A DNA stretch of 22,610 nt from a virus. The notes under the pieces were generated by a model that saw nothing but the letters and a program-made list of their open reading frames with translations, made no database searches and was not told where the DNA came from. The position numbers and the translations under genes were made by a program. How positions within the stretch are numbered: position 1 is the stretch's first letter; the number at the start of each line of letters is the position of its first letter. The DNA is taken from positions 1-22,610 of the IMG/VR virus record IMGVR_UViG_3300028361_000133; one strand, written 5' to 3'. Positions 6,843-11,746 of the stretch are shown here, in pieces.

Positions 6843-7210
6843 GCGAGTGCCTTCCGTCCTTTGTCGGTAATGCCGTAAGCCGATTCGGGCACGTTGTTGC
6901 CAACCGCAATGCGCGTACCGACCACTTCAAGAAACCCGTCGGAGGCAAGCTCTGACGCCCTCTTGCGGGGCGAATCCCACGCAAGCCGACGCCAACCCAC
7001 ACGGTCGGCCCATAGGCGGTACATGTCGTTCAGTTCGGAGCCGGTGACCGGGGCGTGTACTTCAACCAGTTGCAGTACGCGCCGTTTGGCGTCACGCAAA
7101 CCACGTTGCGAAATGTCGGCAGCGGCGTGCGAGGTGAGTGGGTCGGTTTTGCGGGTGCGTGCCGAATCGTCCGGGAGGATCATCGGCGGTAGCATGTCGG
7201 TTATGGGCAT
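6839..7210 (-). CDS. Winged-helix DNA-binding-type protein
   Basis: The 123-aa product starts MPITDMLPPMILPDD. The segment KTDPLTSHAAADISQRG is a common entry to actinophage wHTH proteins. It is followed by a helical core (LRDAKRRVLQLVEVHAPVT) and a recognition-type helix with RKRASELASDGFLEVVG. I prefer the ATG at 7210 because a strong AAGAAAGG lies 7 nt upstream. The ATG at 7261 overlaps the upstream stop (ATGA) and would add 17 residues, so it remains possible. It probably regulates early transcription or assists DNA transactions. Confidence 0.6.
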   Translation of the reverse strand: MPITDMLPPMILPDDSARTRKTDPLTSHAAADISQRGLRDAKRRVLQLVEVHAPVTGSELNDMYRLWADRVGWRRLAWDSPRKRASELASDGFLEVVGTRIAVGNNVPESAYGITDKGRKALA

Positions 7211-7232
7211 TGGGTTGCCTTTCTTTTCGGAG

Positions 7233-7252
7233 ACCCCCGCGGATACGGGGGT
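7233..7252. other. Perfect 7-bp hairpin near the wHTH gene start
   Basis: ACCCCCG and CGGGGGT are separated by 6 nt, between the stop of the membrane-protein gene (7258) and the preferred wHTH start (7210). On the plus strand it is followed by TTTTCG, a weak terminator-like tail for antisense transcripts. On the minus strand no U run follows, so it is more likely an mRNA structure between the two genes. Confidence 0.55.
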
Positions 7253-7257
7253 TTTCG

Positions 7258-7440
7258 TCATTTGTGGAGAAGGTTAGGAAACGGTGTGGAATCCACTTCT
7301 AGGGCGGGCGGCACGTCGGCTAGTTCCTCGGCGGACGGCAACACGACCGGCAGTGACCGGATAAGCCCCCACGCGGCCACGTAGATTCCGGCCAGCGCGG
7401 TGAGCACGAACGCCCACAACACGACCGTTAGGCCGGTCAC
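7258..7440 (-). CDS. Small single-pass membrane protein (60 aa)
   Basis: I chose the GTG at 7440 because it overlaps the upstream 31-aa gene as GTGA and is preceded by GGAG six bases upstream. An upstream ATG at 7488 would give 76 aa but has no ribosome site and overlaps that gene. The N-terminus is one hydrophobic helix (VVLWAFVLTALAGIYVAAW). The C-terminal half is soluble and acidic. It is the second of two tiny membrane proteins directly behind the Cro-like gene, so it is expressed very early. A role at the host membrane, such as exclusion, is a guess. Confidence 0.55.
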   Translation of the reverse strand: MTGLTVVLWAFVLTALAGIYVAAWGLIRSLPVVLPSAEELADVPPALEVDSTPFPNLLHK

Positions 7441-7532
7441 TTGCCGCTCCGAGATTGCACGGCGCAAACAATGAAGTAGAGACTCCATGCGATTACGGCA
7501 ACCACGATCAGCAGGATCGGATCGGCCGCCAT
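7437..7532 (-). CDS. Tiny membrane protein (31 aa)
   Basis: A 31-aa frame starts at the ATG at 7532, 8 nt after the Cro-like stop, and ends at TGA 7439-7437 in a GTGA overlap with the next gene. It begins MAADPILLIVVAVIAW and is a single transmembrane helix with a short basic tail (QSRSGK). It is too short for most gene callers. Its support comes from the coupled start/stop, the coherent hydrophobic segment and the early-operon position. Confidence 0.5.
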   Translation of the reverse strand: MAADPILLIVVAVIAWSLYFIVCAVQSRSGK

Positions 7533-7540
7533 ATCGCCGG

Positions 7541-7762
7541 TCACGCGGCACGCTCACCGAAGAACACGCCCACCGGAGTGTTGAGCACACGCGAGACGGC
7601 CAGCAGCTCGTGATACTTGAACTGCACCGACCCGTTCATCCGTCTGCTCATAGACATGCGGGTGATGCCGATTAGTTCGGCTAGGTGGCTGTGGGAAATG
7701 TTTTGCCGGGCGGATACCGCGCGGACTTCGGCTGCGACATCGCAGGGAGTTTGTTTCGCCAT
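7541..7762 (-). CDS. Cro-like HTH regulator
   Basis: A 73-aa protein starts at the ATG at 7762 (MAKQTPCDVAAEV). The ATG at 7855 would run through the operator region and is rejected. A Xre-type helix-turn-helix lies at about residues 22-45 (NISHSHLAELIGITRMSMS). Residues 8-67 align without gaps to the HTH domain of the divergent repressor, sharing RR..G.V and LN.PV..FF, so the two are paralogs and may compete for the same operators. It heads the early operon, as Cro does in lambdoid-style switches. It ends GERAA, a small hydrophobic tail that could be a ClpXP-type degron. Confidence 0.75.
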   Translation of the reverse strand: MAKQTPCDVAAEVRAVSARQNISHSHLAELIGITRMSMSRRMNGSVQFKYHELLAVSRVLNTPVGVFFGERAA

Positions 7763-7792
7763 GCGTGACACGTTGCCATACAGCGCGGGAGT

Positions 7793-7809
7793 GTTACGTA
7801 CTGCGTTAC
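7793..7809. promoter_or_regulatory. Second operator, imperfect palindrome
   Basis: GTTACGTACTGCGTTAC matches 13 of 17 positions of the perfect operator at 7867-7883, including the full GCGTTAC half. It lies 31 bp upstream of the Cro-like start, where a promoter for the early operon should be (a possible -35 TTGCGA on the minus strand is at 7816-7821). Repressor binding here would silence the early genes. The role is inferred from similarity and position. Confidence 0.5.
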
Positions 7810-7856
7810 GGCGTGTCGCAAGCGGGTGTTCGCTGTTGCGAATGTTCACGCGCATC

Positions 7857-7886
7857 TAGCCATGCGGTAACGCTATGCGTTACTAT
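7857..7886 (+). promoter_or_regulatory. Repressor promoter with leaderless start
   Basis: A -10-like TACTAT lies at 7881-7886, and a weak -35-like TAGCCA at 7857-7862 (18-bp spacer). The expected transcription start falls at about 7893, which is exactly the A of the ATG of the repressor. No ribosome binding site precedes that ATG, so the mRNA is probably leaderless. The operator at 7867-7883 sits between the two hexamers, implying autoregulation. Confidence 0.45.
7867..7883. promoter_or_regulatory. Perfect palindromic operator
   Basis: GTAACGC-TAT-GCGTTAC is a perfect 7-bp inverted repeat with a 3-bp centre, directly upstream of the repressor start at 7893. It is the size expected for a dimeric Xre-type repressor. 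Choosing the ATG at 7875 for the repressor would put this site inside the gene, which favours the ATG at 7893. Confidence 0.65.
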
Positions 7887-7892
7887 TTGGGC

Positions 7893-8249
7893 ATGACGAA
7901 CATTCAACTGACACCCGCAGAACTCGCAACACGCGAAACAATCGCCGCCAACCTTGACGCCGAACTATCCCGCAAGCGATACACCAAACGCCGCGCCGCC
8001 CTCGCAATGGGACTAAGCCACGTTTACGTCACACGGCGCGCCAAAGGGCAAGTAGAACTGTCCGGCTCAGATATGGTCATGTTCGCCAAATTCTTGAACA
8101 TTCCCGTGACCCGGTTTTTTGTAGGGCTCCCCGACTTGGACTCGAACCAAGAACCTGCCGGTTACACGCTTCACCACGTTGACGCCAATACAACAGCCAC
8201 CATTGAGCACACTGCCAACGTTCTGCATTTTCGTCCGCGCGCCAGCTGA
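7893..8249 (+). CDS. Phage repressor with the attachment site inside the gene
   Basis: The viral form is 118 aa from the ATG at 7893 (124 aa if the ATG at 7875 is used). A Xre-type HTH domain covers about residues 12-73 and ends FLNIPVTRFF. It aligns gap-free with the divergent Cro-like protein. After it, residues from LPDLDSNQEPAG onward are encoded by tRNA-antisense sequence (8125-8164), followed by a 28-residue tail ending RPRAS. Integration at the host tRNA should change GGT-TAC to GGT-TAA and give a 90-aa protein ending EPAG. It would bind the flanking operators and hold the early genes silent. Repressor identity is inferred from fold, operators and location. Truncation on integration is a prediction. 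Confidence 0.75.
   Translation: MTNIQLTPAELATRETIAANLDAELSRKRYTKRRAALAMGLSHVYVTRRAKGQVELSGSDMVMFAKFLNIPVTRFFVGLPDLDSNQEPAGYTLHHVDANTTATIEHTANVLHFRPRAS
8125..8164 (-). other. attP core identical in type to the 3' half of a tRNA-Asn
   Basis: Read on the minus strand, the 40 bases form the end of a tRNA: TAA from an anticodon loop, CCGGC stem strand, AGGTT variable loop, a perfect T-arm CTTGG-TTCGAGT-CCAAG, acceptor strand TCGGGGA, then G and CC. A72-G73 before CC and the TAA after the anticodon fit tRNA-Asn(GTT). The 5' half is absent, so this is not a tRNA gene. It lies 174 bp upstream of integrase, as expected for a tyrosine-integrase attP using a tRNA gene as attB. Confidence 0.8.
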
Positions 8250-8293
8250 CCCAGCGTGCAGCGACAACAAAAAACGCGCCCGATTCAGTAAAC

Positions 8294-8310
8294 AAGATTA
8301 GATCAATCTT
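8294..8310. repeat. Inverted repeat between repressor and integrase
   Basis: AAGATT and AATCTT are separated by AGATC in the 89-bp gap between the repressor stop and the integrase start. It could be a protein-binding site for integrase or an excision factor, or a weak RNA hairpin. No second copy was noticed. Confidence 0.35.
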
Positions 8311-8338
8311 CCACTCACAGTAGAGAAACGGAAGCACC

Positions 8339-9157
8339 ATGATCGACGCATACGCCCAACACTTAGCCGCAGCAGGTAGAGCCGCAGGTACCATCAAACT
8401 TCGCACAGCTCACCTCACACACTTAGCCCGCCATTACAACCTAAACACGGTGACGACCGGGCAGCTTGAGCAAATGCTCGCCGCCCGACGTGACACGCAC
8501 TCGGCAGAGTCCCGCAAATCGTTGCGCTCAAGCTACCGATCTTTCTACCGTTGGGCTGACCGTACCGGCAACGTGACATTCAACCCCGCCGCAGACCTGA
8601 CACCAATCACGGTCCCGGTGAAGGTTGCCCGCGTTGCCGCCGACGACGTACTGCAAAACGCGCTCATCGTTGCCGACGAATGGCAGACGGCCATGATTTA
8701 CCTAGCCCGATTTGCCTGCCTGCGCCTCACCGAACTGACCACCTTGCACACAAGCCAGCGCACGCATGACGAGTTGCGCATCATCGGCAAGGGCGACAAA
8801 GAACGCGTCGTGTACTGCAACGAAGACCTCATGCATTCACTGCTCACACTGGAACGCATTCAGGGTCGCGGCTACTACTTCCCCGGACGCATCAGCGGGC
8901 ACATGCACTCCGCCAGTGTCAACAAAATCATGACCCGCCTGACCGGATGCAACCCGCACTCACTCAGGCACGCCGGCGCAACCGCCGCATACAAAGCCAC
9001 CGGTGATCTGCGCAGCGTCCAGCTCATGCTCGGCCATTCGAGTATGGCAACCACGCAACGCTATTTGCATCCAGGGGTAAACGAATTGCGTGCAGTCGCG
9101 GCAGGTACCGCGTTCGTGTCAAAAGACACCCGTTTTCGGGTGAGTGTTGCCGCGTAA
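8339..9157 (+). CDS. int: Tyrosine integrase
   Basis: This 272-aa site-specific recombinase has an N-terminal SAM-like core-binding domain (about residues 1-85) and a catalytic domain with the full residue set: R129 (ACLRLTEL), K151 (IIGKGDK), H207 and R210 (HSLRH), H233 (LGHSS) and the nucleophile Y242 (TQRYLH). There is no obvious arm-binding extension, so it is a short form. GGAAG precedes the ATG. The gene follows the repressor on the same strand, with the attP core inside the repressor, so integration would cut it off from the repressor promoter. It ends RVSVAA, similar to an ssrA-like degron. Confidence 0.95.
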   Translation: MIDAYAQHLAAAGRAAGTIKLRTAHLTHLARHYNLNTVTTGQLEQMLAARRDTHSAESRKSLRSSYRSFYRWADRTGNVTFNPAADLTPITVPVKVARVAADDVLQNALIVADEWQTAMIYLARFACLRLTELTTLHTSQRTHDELRIIGKGDKERVVYCNEDLMHSLLTLERIQGRGYYFPGRISGHMHSASVNKIMTRLTGCNPHSLRHAGATAAYKATGDLRSVQLMLGHSSMATTQRYLHPGVNELRAVAAGTAFVSKDTRFRVSVAA

Positions 9158-9171
9158 CCGTCCGGGTACAC

Positions 9172-9221
9172 AAAAAAGGGCCCCGACCCCACAACCCGTG
9201 AAGGGAAGTGAGGCCGGGGCC
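9172..9221 (-). terminator. Rho-independent terminator after the lysis genes
   Basis: On the minus strand a 10-bp stem (GGCCCCGGCC with GGTCGGGGCC) encloses a 23-nt loop and is followed by CTTTTTTG. The single non-Watson-Crick pair is G-U in the minus-strand RNA but A-C in the plus-strand RNA. This shows the element serves the late operon, although it also lies just after integrase. Confidence 0.88.
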
Positions 9222-9238
9222 ACTTTGCTTTCAGTTAC

Positions 9239-9316
9239 CTACTGGCAGCTGTCGCACTGCGTCTGGTCAGCCGGATCGATAGGGCACGTGTATTCGCCCA
9301 CCTTGTCGCCGCTCAC
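9239..9316 (-). CDS. Tiny Cys-containing ORF (25 aa)
   Basis: A GTG at 9316 overlaps the holin stop as GTGA and opens a 25-aa frame ending just before the terminator. It contains YTCPIDPADQTQCDSCQ, with three Cys including a CxxC at the very end. Similar short Cys-containing peptides behind lysis genes occur in actinophages, but I cannot name a function. Support is the coupled start and the position before the terminator. Confidence 0.4.
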   Translation of the reverse strand: MSGDKVGEYTCPIDPADQTQCDSCQ

Positions 9317-9480
9317 TCGGACACCTGCGGACGGTTGGGGATGACCAACACGGACACGGCAGCGGCCAACGCGATGACCGCTTGAATCCACGGTGCATAC
9401 GCTTCCGGGATGAGTCCCGCAAACGACACGGCAACCGCACCGAGTAGGGCGGCAACAAACTTTGCATATTCTTGGATCAT
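9313..9480 (-). CDS. Holin (two-helix small membrane protein)
   Basis: A 55-aa product starts at the ATG at 9480, 12 nt after the upstream stop and preceded by GAAAGG. It has two hydrophobic segments (KFVAALLGAVAVSFAGLI and WIQAVIALAAAVSVLVI) joined by a short PEAYAP turn and a polar C-terminus. This resembles the short holins of actinophages that permeabilise the membrane so endolysin can act. The longer frame starting at 9570 overlaps the neighbouring gene and is rejected. Confidence 0.75.
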   Translation of the reverse strand: MIQEYAKFVAALLGAVAVSFAGLIPEAYAPWIQAVIALAAAVSVLVIPNRPQVSE

Positions 9481-9491
9481 CGGATGCCTTT

Positions 9492-9800
9492 CTAAGCAGA
9501 CGGGAACAGTGTGCGAATGGACAGAATGAGCGCACCGACCGCGGCGAACCCGGTGACCAGTTGCGGCCACGTCATCCGCGGCACGGCGTGAGCTTTCAAC
9601 ACTGCTAGCAGTTCCCCGTGTTCCTCAATGCGTGTGCGTAGTGCGGCAATGTCAGCCGACGTTGACGCGTTGATGGACGCTTGACGTGAGTTCCCCGCCT
9701 CCACACTTGCGTGCAGTGATTTCACTTCCCCCTGGATTTGACCCAGTAGGTAAATAATTTGGTCTTGCGGTTTCATCGTCGCCGTAATGTCTGTGCTCAC
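9492..9800 (-). CDS. XhlA-like membrane-anchored lysis protein
   Basis: The 102-aa product starts at GTG 9800. The N-terminal two thirds is a heptad-rich helix suited to coiled coil (IIYLLGQIQGEVKSLHASV). The C-terminus has one transmembrane helix (WPQLVTGFAAVGALILSI). This helix-then-anchor layout is like haemolysin XhlA-type holin partners. Its ribosome binding site GGAGGG is buried in a hairpin with the end of the endolysin gene region (9809-9827). It probably works with the downstream holin. Confidence 0.65.
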   Translation of the reverse strand: MSTDITATMKPQDQIIYLLGQIQGEVKSLHASVEAGNSRQASINASTSADIAALRTRIEEHGELLAVLKAHAVPRMTWPQLVTGFAAVGALILSIRTLFPSA

Positions 9801-9808
9801 GTCGGCCC

Positions 9809-9827
9809 CCCTCCGGGACTTGGAGGG
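9809..9827 (-). promoter_or_regulatory. Hairpin hiding a Shine-Dalgarno sequence
   Basis: Directly after the endolysin stop, CCCTCC and GGAGGG form a perfect 6-bp stem with a 7-nt loop. GGAGGG is also the ribosome binding site of the GTG at 9800. Stem formation would block initiation, and ribosomes finishing endolysin at 9828 could open it, tying the two lysis genes together. Confidence 0.55.
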
Positions 9828-10826
9828 TTACTTAGCGGTGATCGTGTAGCTCAATGGGATCTGATCAACGTTGGCGTTGATTGCCGCCGTCGCCGCGCTA
9901 ATGGCCTGCAAAACCTTTGTGTCACTACCACCCACCGACCCGATCAACGGGGTGACGTAGCCGCGTAAGGTGGCGACGAAATGCGGCCATTGCAAAGCTC
10001 GCGCCGCTTTGCCCATTGCGAGTCCGTCGCGGGCAACGTCAAGGGAGCCTGTGTGGTCTGCCGCCCACTGATTGCCGAGCAAGTCAAATTGCGTGAGTTG
10101 AACGTTTGCGCGCGTGTTGGGGGAGTCGCCGCACAGGGCAAGCAGTCCAACGCCTGCACGGGTGACAAGCGGAGCAGAGGCCAACAGCGTGTTCAGAAAC
10201 GCTAAATCGTCAGCGGGCACCGTTGCGGGAACAGTTGTCATGTAAAGCGTTGTCATTGTCGCGTCTCTTTCTGGTAGCGGCTGAGTAGGCGGTGGCGTGG
10301 GGGTTTCGGTTGGCGTGCTGGCAGGTGTGATGCCGCTGCCTGTCAGCGCGCCACTTTTGACCCAGTTGCGAATGAACGGGCCGGGGCAGGCGGTGGAGTT
10401 CAAGTCGCTGTGGACAAGGCATGTAAGCGTTTTGCCGGTCTGCCCATTCGCCCACGCATACAAGTTGCGGAACGCTTGCTTAGCCGCGTCGGGCATTTCA
10501 CCGGTGCGCCCATCCCCGATGTAACACACACCCAAGTTGAGCGTGTTGTGGTTGCCAGCGTGCGCGCCAATCGCGTTCAACCCGCGACCCTCATAAATGT
10601 TGCCCCACGCATCAATGAGGAAGTTGTATCCAATGTCGCCCCACCCGTTGCTCTGATGCAACCGCTGAAAACCACGAATCAACGCCATAGCACCCGCCGC
10701 ATTTGATCCGGTTCCGGAGACGGAGTGATGCACGACAAAGCCAGTACGCCGACTGCGCACAATCGTGTAAATGGTTCGGTTAGCGGGCAACGCGCCCCAC
10801 GTTTGACGGCTGACAATGCTGACCAT
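9828..10826 (-). CDS. Endolysin, N-acetylmuramoyl-L-alanine amidase (PGRP/Amidase_2)
   Basis: This 332-aa product has a PGRP-type amidase domain (about residues 1-155) with zinc ligands H33, H139 and C147 (VVHHS, LVHSDLNSTACPGP), a conserved Tyr in GYNFLI (Y67) and YEGRGLNAIGAHA. A Thr/Pro linker (about 168-187) leads to a C-terminal domain of about 140 residues with no recognised repeat, probably for cell-wall binding. It cleaves the amide bond between sugar and stem peptide. The start overlaps the upstream stop as TAATG. An internal ATG at 10256 begins a possible separate C-terminal product. Confidence 0.92.
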   Translation of the reverse strand: MVSIVSRQTWGALPANRTIYTIVRSRRTGFVVHHSVSGTGSNAAGAMALIRGFQRLHQSNGWGDIGYNFLIDAWGNIYEGRGLNAIGAHAGNHNTLNLGVCYIGDGRTGEMPDAAKQAFRNLYAWANGQTGKTLTCLVHSDLNSTACPGPFIRNWVKSGALTGSGITPASTPTETPTPPPTQPLPERDATMTTLYMTTVPATVPADDLAFLNTLLASAPLVTRAGVGLLALCGDSPNTRANVQLTQFDLLGNQWAADHTGSLDVARDGLAMGKAARALQWPHFVATLRGYVTPLIGSVGGSDTKVLQAISAATAAINANVDQIPLSYTITAK

Positions 10827-11737
10827 TATGCGACCTGATAGGTCAGCGTGAACCCTGCACCCTGGCCTGCAGCTAAATTTCCTAGCGGAAACAACCGGAT
10901 GACACCGAGAGTGTCCACCGAAAATGTAACAAGCGCTGAGTTCGACGTATTTAGGCCCGCTACAAGCGCATCCGCAGGAGGGCGCAACCTTGACTGCACA
11001 ACTGTGCCCAGCAGTTCAGACGTGCCGTAAGCGGTGCCTTTAGTTACGTCAAAAGTGACCGTGACCAACGAGCCTTGCCGGAAAATGCGCCGGTTTACGC
11101 TAGTAAACCCACCATTCAACGTCACCGCAGCAGCGCCCGTCAACAGCTCCGAATCAGCCACCCACACGGTGCCATTCCACCGGTGAGTGATGCCTGTATC
11201 GGACACAGCAATTTGACGGCCCACAAAGTTACTAACAAGCGGGAGGGCTGCAAAGTTTGCCACTGGCAAATCAACACCGCGCACACCCTGCACGCTTCGC
11301 AAATCAAACACAGCCACCGTCGTATCGGTTGATCGCACCCACGCCCACGCCAAATGCTGATCCACGAGAACGCCGGTGTTGTTGTTGAACACGGGGAACC
11401 CGGCAGGCGGTGCCGTCGGAATAGTCGTGCTCGTAGTCGTGTGCGGGATTGTTGCCACGGTCACCGAGTTGGTTGACCAGTTGATGCGTCGCACCACAAG
11501 ATGCCATTGCCCGTTTGTTGGAGTCGGCAGGGATGCAAGAATCGCCAGCGCGGAATCGGAGACAACACCCGCCGCATACGCCACACCGGGCGCGACGGAC
11601 ACTTGACGGCCCGTGCCCTGGGTCACATTCCACGCCGCCGCAGTCTCCACAGAATCGCGCACACCCGCGCCACGCAAAATACGCGAGAAGTCGCGCTCCG
11701 TCACCGTTCCATCAAAACCACTATTGATCAAAGACAC
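10826..11737 (-). CDS. Minor tail protein, possible receptor-binding protein
   Basis: A 303-aa product starts at GTG 11737, with AAGGGG eight bases upstream overlapping the previous stop. The N-terminus (GFDGTVTERDFSRILRG, VRDSVETAAAWNV) resembles the base-attachment region of actinophage tail-tip proteins. The rest is beta-rich and low in charge, with THRWNGTVWV around residue 185 and a C-terminal beta domain. It lies between the Gp37-like protein and endolysin, the usual place for the host-recognition protein. Sequence alone does not prove receptor binding. Confidence 0.65.
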   Translation of the reverse strand: MSLINSGFDGTVTERDFSRILRGAGVRDSVETAAAWNVTQGTGRQVSVAPGVAYAAGVVSDSALAILASLPTPTNGQWHLVVRRINWSTNSVTVATIPHTTTSTTIPTAPPAGFPVFNNNTGVLVDQHLAWAWVRSTDTTVAVFDLRSVQGVRGVDLPVANFAALPLVSNFVGRQIAVSDTGITHRWNGTVWVADSELLTGAAAVTLNGGFTSVNRRIFRQGSLVTVTFDVTKGTAYGTSELLGTVVQSRLRPPADALVAGLNTSNSALVTFSVDTLGVIRLFPLGNLAAGQGAGFTLTYQVA

Positions 11738-11746
11738 GAGCGCCCC

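Noticed and set aside
7763-7874. Longer starts for the Cro-like gene (7855) and the repressor (7875)
   Set aside because: Both would place operator sequence inside the gene, and no ribosome sites support them. The starts at 7762 and 7893 fit the HTH domain boundaries.
8120-8200. A complete tRNA gene on the minus strand
   Set aside because: Only the anticodon-stem 3' strand, T-arm and acceptor 3' strand are present. Upstream sequence (8165 onward) does not form a D-arm or a matching acceptor 5' strand.
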